Shown: positions 9,368-17,649 of the stretch, one piece after another
How the letters are laid out: each line of letters begins with the position of its first letter
Position numbering within the stretch: position 1 is the stretch's first letter
DNA from: CAZBXE01 sp964496125
GTDB lineage: Bacteria > Chlamydiota > Chlamydiia > Chlamydiales > CAZBXE01
NCBI GenBank assembly: GCA_964496125.1
Contig: CAZBXE010000005.1
Coordinates: 94,636-158,635 of the forward strand
Direction: 5' to 3'
Length of the DNA: 64,000 nucleotides
Translations under genes and position numbers: made by a program
Notes under the pieces: model-generated
Database searches by the model: none
Told to the model about the DNA's origin: nothing
What the model saw: only the letters and a program-made list of their open reading frames with translations

Positions 9368-10456
9368 TTATAGGGCAGGTGAGAGGCGGGAGGCAAGAAG
9401 CGCATCCGCAAGCACAAGGGAGCACATGGCCTCTACAACAGGGACAGCTCTGATCGCAATGCACGGATCGTGCCGCGCTCCTTCATTGAACTCAAGAGTA
9501 GCGGGCTCTCCTTGTAACGTTGCTGTCATTTGTGTTTTACGGATACTAGATGTAGGTTTGAATGCACACCTAACAATGAGGGGAAGGCCCGTGGTAATCC
9601 CGCCCAAAATGCCCCCTGCTAAGTTTCGAGCAGGTTTTACAATACCATCAACAACCACAAAAGGATCATTGTGTAACGACCCTTTTAGTTCAGCGGCGCC
9701 AAATCCTTCGCCAACCTCGAATCCTCGGCTTCCAGGGATAGAAAGAAGCGCTTTGGCAAGATTTGCTTCTATTTTTTCATAAATAGGATCGCCAAGACCT
9801 GCCTTTACACCAAAGGCTACGACTTCAACTACTCCACCTAGAGAATCGCCCTCAGCCTTGACCTTCTCTAAAAGGGAAATCATCTTCTTTTCTACTTCTA
9901 TTTCAGGGCAAAAAAGAGGACTATTTTCAATCACAGGACGCACATTTTGCTCGGGTGTAACAGCAATAGAGCAGTTACCGACTTGCCTTAAGTATCCCAT
10001 AACATGAATCTTATGAAGACAAAGAAGTTGTTTAGCTACAGCTCCAGCAGCAACTCTACAAGCTGTTTCTCGAGCTGATGCCCTCCCTCCTCCTCTGTAG
10101 TCAAACACGCCGTATTTTTCTAAGTAGGTATAGTTTGCATGACCAGGACGATAAAGGTCCTTGAGTGGCTGGTAAGCGTCACTTTTTGCATCCAGGTTCC
10201 AAATGAGAAGAGAAATAGGGGTTCCCGTTGTTTTTCCCTCAAATACTCCCGAGAGGATTTCACAAACGTCTGGTTCTTTGCGAGGTGATGTATGTAGCCG
10301 AACACTTGGCGCTCTTCTGTTAAGCTCAGTCTGGATATCTTGTTCTACGAGGCAAAGGCCTGCTGGACAGCCGTCGATCACGACTCCGATTGCTTTACCA
10401 TGTGACTCGCCCCATGTTGTAATTCTAAAGTGTGTTCCAAAACTATTGCTTGCCAT
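9368..10456 (-). CDS. aroC: chorismate synthase
   Basis: Converts 5-enolpyruvylshikimate 3-phosphate to chorismate using reduced FMN, the last step of the shikimate pathway; the riboflavin cluster next door supplies the flavin. With the ATG at 10456 it has 362 residues and the canonical start MASNSFGTHFRITTWGESHG. Other signatures are GCPAGL, the Arg-rich RRAPSVRLHTSPRKEPD loop near residue 48, DYRGGGRASARET near residue 120, and the C-terminal GGILGGITTG and RHDPCIAIRAVPV. An in-frame ATG at 10561 would add 35 residues. Its AAGGA is badly spaced and the added residues are not family-like, so I prefer the shorter form, although the Shine-Dalgarno of the shorter form is weak too. No other shikimate genes are in the window. 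Confidence 0.95.
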   Translation of the reverse strand: MASNSFGTHFRITTWGESHGKAIGVVIDGCPAGLCLVEQDIQTELNRRAPSVRLHTSPRKEPDVCEILSGVFEGKTTGTPISLLIWNLDAKSDAYQPLKDLYRPGHANYTYLEKYGVFDYRGGGRASARETACRVAAGAVAKQLLCLHKIHVMGYLRQVGNCSIAVTPEQNVRPVIENSPLFCPEIEVEKKMISLLEKVKAEGDSLGGVVEVVAFGVKAGLGDPIYEKIEANLAKALLSIPGSRGFEVGEGFGAAELKGSLHNDPFVVVDGIVKPARNLAGGILGGITTGLPLIVRCAFKPTSSIRKTQMTATLQGEPATLEFNEGARHDPCIAIRAVPVVEAMCSLVLADALLASRLSPAL

Positions 10457-10663
10457 GCGAGAGACTATACTCGATACTGCAAATATGCACAATTGAACTG
10501 GAAAATTTGTGTATAGAGCAAGAAGGAGCTGGGTTACATCGAAAAATAGAGCATGGAGCATGATCTTGTTGTTTCCTTAACAAAAAGTTTATGTTGAGTT
10601 AACATTTCTGCAGTCTAATGAGCCTCATAAATTTTTACATTTAGTATACAAAAGGAGATAAAT

Positions 10664-11104
10664 ATGGGAGATCCTTCATTCACAGGATTTATCCAAATAA
10701 CACATCAGCAGCTAAAATCTACTTACAACAGACAGTATGAAAAACACATCACATCCAGTACGAATACACGCGTTAAGAAGGCAGACGAGTTCTTGACTAA
10801 CTATGGTCCAATTCTTTGTCTTGTTACTCAGATTTTTTGTCTCTTCAGAGCAGGGCCTGCCTACGTGCTTGGTTTTTACCTTGGCTTTGCTGCTGCAATA
10901 GCATACTGCGTAGAAGTTTCTGATTGGGATGCAAGGATCGTAGGAGAAGGTGGAATGAAGGATGCTGCCCTTGTTACAACGGCTACAAGTCTTATTTTTC
11001 CAGAAATCGCCGCCTTTGGTGCAGGGATGGCATTCGGAGCGAAGATAGTTCATCTTGCTGATGAAAATCGATCTGGAGAATTTTTCAGAGCAAGCCATAA
11101 TTAG
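10664..11104 (+). CDS. small unknown protein with two hydrophobic blocks, inclusion-membrane-like
   Basis: Function not recognised. The 146 residues comprise a polar N-terminus of about 45 residues, a long hydrophobic block (about 49-84), a short acidic linker (VEVSDWDARIVGEGG), a second hydrophobic block (about 101-131) and a short polar tail. A bilobed hydrophobic layout without a cleavable signal peptide is how chlamydial inclusion membrane (Inc) proteins look. Here the loop is longer than in typical Inc proteins, so the likeness is only suggestive. The ATG has a strong Shine-Dalgarno (AAAGGAGATAAAT). It is divergent from aroC and stands alone, followed by a GC-rich hairpin at 11137-11154 and the mobile-DNA scar, a typical setting for a lineage-specific gene. 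Confidence 0.75.
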   Translation: MGDPSFTGFIQITHQQLKSTYNRQYEKHITSSTNTRVKKADEFLTNYGPILCLVTQIFCLFRAGPAYVLGFYLGFAAAIAYCVEVSDWDARIVGEGGMKDAALVTTATSLIFPEIAAFGAGMAFGAKIVHLADENRSGEFFRASHN

Positions 11105-11136
11105 TTCAGATATTTTTAGACAAGGTATTGAGTTTG

Positions 11137-11156
11137 CAAAGGGGTGCCCCTTTGTT
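11137..11156 (+). terminator. hairpin downstream of the 146-residue gene
   Basis: Perfect inverted repeat CAAAGGGG-tg-CCCCTTTG, 33 bp after the stop codon at 11104. It has only a short T-run after it (TTTG), so it is a weak terminator candidate. The next 140 bp are unusually purine/pyrimidine-biased (runs of G, then of C and T) with no gene I can support. Confidence 0.4.
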
Positions 11157-11343
11157 TGGAGAGCGGGGCAGGGGGAGGGGACCGAAGCTTCTCCCTCTCC
11201 CTTTTTTTCTCTTTACAAACCAGAGAACACTTTTTTTGGTCTCCCCTCCAAGAGAACAAGCCATCTCCCCCCATCGGGTGAGCGCGCGCGGCCTCAGTAA
11301 ATCACTTTTTCATAACAACCTTCTCCTACACTGGTGATTTTTC

Positions 11344-11458
11344 CTAGGTTGCCGGGGGTCTTGCTTTTACTTCTTTACTGTTTGCGCACATTAGCTCAAT
11401 CCCAAACTCTTTCAAAACCTCTGCAAAATGAGTTGGTTTTTCTTCTTTTAGCATCTTG
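11344..11458 (-). pseudogene. transposase remnant, C-terminal fragment (IS1202/ISNCY-like)
   Basis: The minus frame reads MLKEEKPTHFAEVLKEFG then IELMCANSKEVKAR, and stops at 11344. This resembles the end of the DDE catalytic core of IS1202/ISNCY-type transposases, where a segment like 'T-Q-F-x-R-A-L-K-x-L-G-I-E' precedes 'A-N-S-P-Q-A-K-G-R-V-E-R'. Here PQ is replaced, the KGRVER block has decayed to KARPPAT, and the catalytic Glu region is gone. It abuts repeat copy B, whose sequence keeps the same frame open upstream. It is far too short to function. The family call is from remembered consensus, not a search. Confidence 0.45.
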
Positions 11459-11576
11459 TTTTGCCCGTCTGCATTGCTCTGGTTTTTAACCAGAGCTGCT
11501 TCGATGCCTCTGCCTCTGGCAAAAATTGAGGGAGACTCCTTGGCATATTACCAGCTTTCTAATTCATTTGTGTATA
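11459..11576 (-). repeat. dispersed inverted-repeat element, copy B (truncated)
   Basis: On the minus strand this matches copy A over about 118 bp. It starts with the same terminal TATACACAAATGAAT, then shares AATATGCCAAGGA, CTCAATTTTTG, TCGAAGCAGCTCTGGTTAAA and the central hairpin (here CTCTGGTT-ttt-AACCAGAG). It ends at GACGGGCAAAA, where similarity stops. The right-hand inverted end is missing. The hairpin is kept as a stem although its loop and closing pairs differ from copy A. It lies exactly between two fragments of a dead transposase. Confidence 0.75.
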
Positions 11577-11589
11577 GATCTTTTTCCAA

Positions 11590-11691
11590 TCATCGGCATG
11601 CCGGTTTACCTCGCTTCTTTGAAAGCAGACGCACCTCTCCAACGATTCTATAGCGCTTCCTAATACGAAATATTCTATCAAGTTTTTCTAG
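11590..11691 (-). pseudogene. transposase remnant, N-terminal helix-turn-helix fragment (IS1202/ISNCY-like)
   Basis: A 33-codon minus-strand open stretch ends LLSKKRGKPACR before a stop at 11590. It resembles the HTH boundary of IS1202/ISNCY-like transposases (consensus of the type RQIxRLxKRYR...GLISKKRGKPSNR); here IFRIRKRYRIVGEVRLLSKK is preserved. It has no start codon of its own and is bounded by stops. Together with the fragment at 11344-11458 it suggests one transposase gene broken by repeat copy B and internal deletion. The rest of the gap from 11692 to 11783 holds nothing I can support. Confidence 0.45.
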
Positions 11692-11783
11692 TTACAAACC
11701 CCTGAGGCCGAAGGTGAACATCTACGGGTGTTAGTTTCGAAAGAAGTCTATTCTTCAGTCGAATCATCATTCAAAAAAGGGAA

Positions 11784-14700
11784 TTAATTTTTGGTTTGCG
11801 AGTTTTCAACAAACCTTAGAAGACCTTGAACTTCAGTGGATAAAGCTTGAAGGCGAACAGGATTATTGATGTACTTTTTTAGGGCAAAATAACCGATCAG
11901 TCTGCTTCCATAAGTGATCCACGCTGCAGTTTTAGAGCGCAAACATGTCATCAAGAAACCATATAAAACCTGTTCTGTTTCAACGGGAAAATGTAGCGCA
12001 ATCAAGTCGGCGCAATCATCGAGGCTCGTACTGATAAATTGTAAGACTCTTGTTGTACCTTCTCTCTCTTGGACTTTTTCTACTTGTAGCATAGCTAGGA
12101 AACAAGACAATAATTCGATGAGATAGGTAGCCCCTTCCTTTTCCTTGTTTGGCGATTTGTAACCCATGTTCGTAATAGCTTCTAGATATTGAACATAAAG
12201 CGATCTGCTTTGGGAAATTGCTGACACTACCCCTTGATCCGAGGACAATGTAGAATAGAACAAGATCATATAGATGGACTTGAACAGTTTTTTGCACTTT
12301 TCTTGTTGAAGTAGAAGTAACTCTAAGTTGCGAACTAAAAGATTAAAAAGCGCGTTCTGGGTGTCAGCCTTAACACTTTTCTGTTCAAGGATTTGGAGAT
12401 ACTGCTGTGAAAGGAACTCCAAAAGATTATGACTGTAGTTTTTTTTTGATTTAAAAAGGTTATAATCACAATTTTTCTGCGCGTCAAAGAGAGTAAAAAG
12501 TGATTTACGGACAGGATCGTCGCGAGTCTTTACCAATCTGGACAAATAGCGATCACATTCGGTTCTTTGAGCAGTTGTAAAGTTTTCTTGGATCTTTTGG
12601 GTGCAGGCAAGCTTTAGAAGCTGCAACAGTAAAAGTGTATTGCTGTTTTCCTCATCCATTTGCACTAAACTCATTGCCGCTTGGAAGAAATCTATAGGTA
12701 AATGAGAGACTGTGCTCATCGCTGCACAAACGTCGATAAATTCCCTTTTATAGAAGCCACGCTGCTTGACTTCTTGTTTTGAGATTTGTTTTAAAAGATT
12801 GTTTACAAGAGGAAAAAACTGTTGCTCAATAGGCTGCGGTATATGTCGATGCGAAAAAAAGAGCAGGGTCTCTTTCAATTTCACCTTAAGAGAAAAACAA
12901 CCTTCTTTACTATCAGATGCTAAAATTCGTAAGCTAAGGCTTAGGCGCATTTCTTGATTCAGTGAAGGAAGCAGGGGGTTCCAAAGATCTAGTGCTTGGG
13001 CTAGAACCTTATAATCTTTGCAAGAGAGAAGCAACTCGGAAAGGACTTTTACAAAACTGCTCTGAGTAAGGCTTCCTTGTAGAAATGACTTGTCCAAAAT
13101 GATCGTCAGTACAAGATTGCTGTCGCTTTGACATAGGGCAAGAAGAATTTTTTCAAGTTCGTCCGAGTTCTTTATCCCGTATTTTTTGTGTATCCTATAG
13201 GCACAAGCCATCTGTTTTTCAGAAACAAGCTGGGCAGCAACCTCTTGCGCATAGGATGCAAGCCCGCTCTCTTTTTGTTCAAGAAGAGCTTTCGTCTTTT
13301 CTTGAGTTGAAAGATAAGGAAAAGCTTCAGTTATTGGTAGAAAAGGGGCAAGCTCCGGCGCAAATTCTGGAAAAGCTCTTACAAACGGGACAAGGATACT
13401 CCCACCCACAAGCGCAACCCTTACTTTAAGAGTGCGCATGGCAAGCAAGAGTTCATTTGCCTCTGCAAGCTTGCTTTGTTTCAACAAAGAAGAAAGATAG
13501 GCGTTACAGTGAGTGTCCACCTCCCTATCAAGGGAAACCTTTTGCGCTGCTGGTTCTTTTGCTAACTCTAAGACGAGTTCAATCAGTCTTTTCGTAACTT
13601 TTTCAGTTGGCGGAAGGTGTTTCTTCAGATTTTCGATTGCTTGCAGGCGTGTTAACAGATGTTCGTTCAACAAGAGATTTACAAACGTAAGATCTGGCTT
13701 AACTTGCTTTGTAATGTAGGGAATAACACTTATGTGTGCAGCTGCTGCGGCCTTCCAGAAGGCGACTGCCTGCGGTTCGTTCCCTGCCGCTAGCGCGATA
13801 TCTGATAGCTCACGAAGTGCTGCGTGCACTTCAGGAAACCGGTCGGCTTCAGAGATGTTTTTGAGGATTGCAAGAAGAAGAGCCCCTCTCTCTGGTAGTC
13901 GTTCGCTTAAGATATTGATGGCTGCGGGATCACATCTTTTTCCTTTCTTAGTCTCCTGTACATGCGAAATAGAGATCGCCATGCGCTCTTCTTTCCAGTC
14001 CTTGGGAAGACGAGAAATCAGTTCCCGTGCGACGGCCCCATCTTTTTGCCTTTTCCATAGCTCGACAGCTAACTTTTGCATCTCCCGATTATTTGAATCT
14101 AGAAGCGCGATGATCACCTTCAATTCATTCCTTTTATAAAGCTGTTCAAAAAGAGAGATCGCTTCCATGGAAAGAATGTTAAGTTGACAAAGCAAATGCA
14201 AGGCAAGAGAATCTTCCTTATCGAGTATTGCCTTATGGGCTTGTTTTAAAAGAAAACCATCCATTTTGGGAGCTTCAAGACGAATGTTACATCGTTCTAG
14301 CTGCGGAAGCAAACTAACCACAAAAGACCAATCTTGCTTTGCAATGTGCTCATCTAAGAGGGCTTGACAGAAGGGTTTTTCCGACTTTGTAAAACGCACT
14401 TGTTTCGATAGAAGTATAGAAAGAATTTTTCGGTTACCTGGTTTTTCCATGGCAAGAAGGGAAGAAAACGACGTTGGCACCTGTTGGCCGAGAGAGAGAA
14501 GGTGCGCAGCTTCTTCTCCTTGGGCAAGCAACAAATCGTGATGCAATCCATGAATATCCTTTTGCAATACGATAGGAACCATTTCAGAAAATGTTTGAAG
14601 AGCGATTTCCTTTGTAAATCCCTCCTTTTGTTGTAAAGACACCCGGAAGCGAATGGCAAGGGAGTGGTCTTCTTTAAGAAGTTGAGTAAATAATGCGCGG

Positions 14701-16649
14701 GAAAAGGGGCTGAAGTTTTTATCTTTTACACGGTGGTAGAGGTAGTGACGAAAACTCTCTATCCCCGATTTTGCAATCTCAAGTAGAAGGCCTTCTTCTG
14801 ACAGAGTAGGTGCCAGGCTCCATTTTGGTTCCAGTCGGTTCTGTGAACAATACTCTGTTAACTGAGAAATCAGCTGACCCCGCCCCTCACCATCCTCTTC
14901 TTCCCACAGTGTGAAGAACAGGTCAAGTAGAGCAGTCTCGGAGCGACTCGAATGCAATAGAAGACAGTGAAAAGCTGCAAGCGGCGCGTATTTTGTTAGT
15001 GCTTTTGCCATGTGTGAAAAATTGGGATTTTTTACACTGTGCTCAAAAGCCGTTATTTGTCTTTGGGCCGCCTCTGGATAGGGAGCTTTGGGCAGGCAGG
15101 CCCTTAAGAGGGGCTTTAGGTCTTCGTCTTGCGCCAAACTCAAACAGTCTTGATCCATTTCATAAGGAAAAACCAGTGTATGACCTGTGACAAATTGCAT
15201 TTGATAGGCAAGCACACCAGAACTTTCCGTAAGGAAAGCACAGATCTTGCCGGGTTCTTGGGCATTTGTGAACAGGTGAAAAAAAGAGGAAAGCTGTAGC
15301 GCTGCCATAATGCGCCGAGGAGAGATTTTTTTGGTAAAGAGGGCTGTGAAAAGTAAAGCTTCCACTGAGGAACCAGCCTGAGGGAGGTGCTGAGAGAAAG
15401 AGAGAACCTTGCCTAAAATCTTCTCTTGGCAATGCTGGATGCCATACTTTTCTGTTTGGGAAAGAGAGCAGAGCGTAAGTAAAAGAGTAGATAACGGATG
15501 TTTTGACATATGGTTCATGACAGCTCGATGCAGCGTGTTTGCAAACTCGATCTCATCCAAGTCTTGCACTTTTCGAACAAGATCTCTTTCCACTGTAACG
15601 GGATCGTCATACAAGTAGCCCTTACACCCGGCTAGATGGTAGCGAAAAAAGGCCATAGCATCGCATGTATCTATGTTGGTTATTCTGAGTCTCTTTGTTA
15701 GATAGTCTACAAATGATTGGAGAATGCCCTGTTGTCCTGTGCTACTGCGCAAAAAGATACCCGCTGAGTAGGGATTTGAGGCCAAAAAATCGCCAATATC
15801 GAGTCGCAAATCATCTAGATAGAAAAGAGAGAAGGCCTGCAGCTTATTTGCTATGACTATATCCAGTGGGGGGTCTCTGTCGTTGCCAAGCGTTACAGTC
15901 ATGAAAAATTGTTTTAAATTCCCGCTATGATGATATTCCTGAACCGTATTTAATTTACGAAAGGCTGTGTTTCCAACGATAGCTTGTCCAATCTGATCGT
16001 CTCGGATCCCTGCTGGGTATTTTTGTGGATATCTCTTTGCAAGTTCATCAGCAACATGCCTTGAAACGAGATTGGGTGGAATGCGTCGTTCGAGTTCTTT
16101 CGATAGAGGAGTAATGCGTTTTCGAAGGTCTTTTTTTTCCGTGACGCCGCGAACAAAGAGCCTCACATCCACATCTCCGATTGGTTCTTCTTGAAGGCGT
16201 GGATCAGAAGGGGTAATGAAACCCAGGCTGCTCATTGTTCTATGGATATAGCCACTTATGAGCCGTTTCACAACGCTGCCAACAAGAGCAATTTCTCCCC
16301 TGTCCTCGGGAGCTAACGGAATTAAACAAGAAATCACATTCTGCAGGGATAAAACTGTGGACCAAAAAATCTCGGTTTCATGGCTCTCTACATGAACCTT
16401 GTGACTGTTCACAAAACCCGCCACAATCTGCACGTCTTGCGCCGACATCGGGGGCAGCGCATAGTCATTTTTTACGAGAAGACCGAAGGAGTTAATAATT
16501 TCGAGCCTTCTCCATTTAGAGCGCAGACAATCTTGTTTTAGCAAATTTGGAAAAACAAGTTCTGGAGGTTGGCAGAGAGAGGGTTGGCAGGGTTTAATCT
16601 CGACAGGAGTCAGACTTTCGTTTTTGCGGGCAGCTTTTAAATAATCCAT
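11784..16649 (-). CDS. 1621-residue protein with nucleotidyltransferase-like N-terminal domain and long helical body
   Basis: Not recognised as a named family. Residues about 120-265 carry the pattern of a polymerase-beta-fold nucleotidyltransferase. LVGSVVKRLISG (G124, S125) resembles the GG/GS-VRD-LLG motif of CCA-adding and poly(A) enzymes. GDVDVRLFV supplies a D159-x-D161 pair, and PLDIVIANK (D263) could be the third acidic ligand. The 33-residue gap between GS and DxD is longer than usual. The remaining 1300 residues are almost entirely amphipathic helices rich in Leu, Lys and Glu, like an ARM/HEAT-type solenoid. There is no signal peptide or membrane segment. The start ATG at 16649 has no clear Shine-Dalgarno. 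It stands as a single gene downstream of the BON gene. It could be an effector or a housekeeping RNA enzyme; the sequence alone does not decide. Confidence 0.8.
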   Translation of the reverse strand: MDYLKAARKNESLTPVEIKPCQPSLCQPPELVFPNLLKQDCLRSKWRRLEIINSFGLLVKNDYALPPMSAQDVQIVAGFVNSHKVHVESHETEIFWSTVLSLQNVISCLIPLAPEDRGEIALVGSVVKRLISGYIHRTMSSLGFITPSDPRLQEEPIGDVDVRLFVRGVTEKKDLRKRITPLSKELERRIPPNLVSRHVADELAKRYPQKYPAGIRDDQIGQAIVGNTAFRKLNTVQEYHHSGNLKQFFMTVTLGNDRDPPLDIVIANKLQAFSLFYLDDLRLDIGDFLASNPYSAGIFLRSSTGQQGILQSFVDYLTKRLRITNIDTCDAMAFFRYHLAGCKGYLYDDPVTVERDLVRKVQDLDEIEFANTLHRAVMNHMSKHPLSTLLLTLCSLSQTEKYGIQHCQEKILGKVLSFSQHLPQAGSSVEALLFTALFTKKISPRRIMAALQLSSFFHLFTNAQEPGKICAFLTESSGVLAYQMQFVTGHTLVFPYEMDQDCLSLAQDEDLKPLLRACLPKAPYPEAAQRQITAFEHSVKNPNFSHMAKALTKYAPLAAFHCLLLHSSRSETALLDLFFTLWEEEDGEGRGQLISQLTEYCSQNRLEPKWSLAPTLSEEGLLLEIAKSGIESFRHYLYHRVKDKNFSPFSRALFTQLLKEDHSLAIRFRVSLQQKEGFTKEIALQTFSEMVPIVLQKDIHGLHHDLLLAQGEEAAHLLSLGQQVPTSFSSLLAMEKPGNRKILSILLSKQVRFTKSEKPFCQALLDEHIAKQDWSFVVSLLPQLERCNIRLEAPKMDGFLLKQAHKAILDKEDSLALHLLCQLNILSMEAISLFEQLYKRNELKVIIALLDSNNREMQKLAVELWKRQKDGAVARELISRLPKDWKEERMAISISHVQETKKGKRCDPAAINILSERLPERGALLLAILKNISEADRFPEVHAALRELSDIALAAGNEPQAVAFWKAAAAAHISVIPYITKQVKPDLTFVNLLLNEHLLTRLQAIENLKKHLPPTEKVTKRLIELVLELAKEPAAQKVSLDREVDTHCNAYLSSLLKQSKLAEANELLLAMRTLKVRVALVGGSILVPFVRAFPEFAPELAPFLPITEAFPYLSTQEKTKALLEQKESGLASYAQEVAAQLVSEKQMACAYRIHKKYGIKNSDELEKILLALCQSDSNLVLTIILDKSFLQGSLTQSSFVKVLSELLLSCKDYKVLAQALDLWNPLLPSLNQEMRLSLSLRILASDSKEGCFSLKVKLKETLLFFSHRHIPQPIEQQFFPLVNNLLKQISKQEVKQRGFYKREFIDVCAAMSTVSHLPIDFFQAAMSLVQMDEENSNTLLLLQLLKLACTQKIQENFTTAQRTECDRYLSRLVKTRDDPVRKSLFTLFDAQKNCDYNLFKSKKNYSHNLLEFLSQQYLQILEQKSVKADTQNALFNLLVRNLELLLLQQEKCKKLFKSIYMILFYSTLSSDQGVVSAISQSRSLYVQYLEAITNMGYKSPNKEKEGATYLIELLSCFLAMLQVEKVQEREGTTRVLQFISTSLDDCADLIALHFPVETEQVLYGFLMTCLRSKTAAWITYGSRLIGYFALKKYINNPVRLQALSTEVQGLLRFVENSQTKN

Positions 16650-16774
16650 ATTGGTGTAGAATAGAATAAGAGAGAGAGATTCTATATTCAGGCGGACTTA
16701 AAGTAAACGATTATACCTCTTAGGAAAATAAGAATAGAAAACCAATAAGCGCTGCCTGTGTTTGAAGAGATTTC

Positions 16775-16798
16775 ACCGCCTCCTGAAGAGGAGGCGGT
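16775..16798 (-). terminator. perfect hairpin just after the BON gene
   Basis: ACCGCCTCC-tgaaga-GGAGGCGGT, a 9 bp GC-rich perfect stem that begins 8 bp beyond the BON stop. No good T-run follows on the minus strand, so termination or 3' end stabilisation are both possible. Confidence 0.45.
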
Positions 16799-16805
16799 AC
16801 TTAGA

Positions 16806-17462
16806 CTATTTTTTTGCTTTGGGAGTATAAACGGTTGGCTCGAGTTCAAGACGGTTGTTGACTTTCTTGACACCAGCGATGCCGCTGATCCTTTTTTCAA
16901 CTTCTTGTTTCTCTTTGTCGTTTGAAACCTTACCGCTCACATTTACTACGCCATCTTTTACATGGATAAGTACGTGTTCATGCTTTTTCGAAAACCAGCC
17001 AGACTTAAGGGCGCTTTCTACTTTCTCTCTCAGTGTATGATCAGGGTTGTTGTGAGCTGCCGCAGGAATGATTGTCATATTTCTTTTGGCCAAAGAATTC
17101 GTAAGATGAATCGCAGTGCGGATTCTCTTTACTCCATCAACTTTCTGGATCTGAGCTACGATACGATCTTTTTCTTTTTCGTTATCTACTTGGCCACGAA
17201 CAGTCACGTTGCCGCTAGATATAACCACTTCAATTCTATCCCCATTCTTTGTCACGCCGTCTTTGCTAAGACGAGCGCGAATATCATTCAAGATCCTTTC
17301 ATCGCCAGCTCTTCTAAAACTATCTCCTTGAAGCTTATACTCTTGCAAAGAGACAGGATGATCTTGCTTTACGTAAGGACCTTGCTGTGCTTTATTGCTT
17401 GCAGCGCTAACAGCAAAAGGCAAAGCAACAAAGGCTCCAACAACTAAAAACCTGTTTAACAT
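16806..17462 (-). CDS. exported protein with two BON domains (OsmY-like)
   Basis: The 218 residues start with a Sec signal peptide (MLNRFLVVGAFVALPFAVSA, cleavage expected after AVSA). Two BON domains follow, about residues 55-125 and 145-210. Each shows the expected layout: hydrophobic helix, GDRIEVVISSGNVTVRGQV or HVLIHVKDGVVNVSGKV, then a KVDGVKRIRT or GIAGVKKVNN ending. BON domains bind phospholipid or envelope surfaces, and the double-BON form resembles periplasmic OsmY. AAGGAAGG precedes the ATG at good spacing. A run of seven A residues lies directly before its stop codon (see findings). It is divergent from the RING gene across 187 bp. Confidence 0.88.
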   Translation of the reverse strand: MLNRFLVVGAFVALPFAVSAASNKAQQGPYVKQDHPVSLQEYKLQGDSFRRAGDERILNDIRARLSKDGVTKNGDRIEVVISSGNVTVRGQVDNEKEKDRIVAQIQKVDGVKRIRTAIHLTNSLAKRNMTIIPAAAHNNPDHTLREKVESALKSGWFSKKHEHVLIHVKDGVVNVSGKVSNDKEKQEVEKRISGIAGVKKVNNRLELEPTVYTPKAKK

Positions 17463-17649
17463 AAATACCTTCCTTAATAGAGAGAAAAATATTCACTCTC
17501 CCTTTTTCCGCATACTGAAAGATTCTCGAAATGTGGTCAATGAGAACATAATAAATTTTTTACCAGGCTAACATCCAATTAGATAGCGTTTTTTTGTTGC
17601 GTGCTACTGGCCTTTATTATAAAGTGGTCTCTCTTCACAGGAGTCCATT

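Noticed and set aside
8953..9464. Minus-strand open frames whose peptides look alike at 9180-9330 and 11456-11580 (SALLW-LTRAAS-PLPL)
   Set aside because: The likeness is explained by the shared DNA repeat. The frames also run over ribH and aroC in shadow, so a real protein is unlikely.
10486..10515. TTTGTGTATA upstream of aroC as a solo end of the dispersed repeat
   Set aside because: Only the last 10 bp match exactly and the inward sequence is too weak to call a copy.
11055..11337. Plus-strand open frames after the 146-residue gene
   Set aside because: Low-complexity purine/pyrimidine-biased DNA; the peptides have no recognisable composition, start site or motif.
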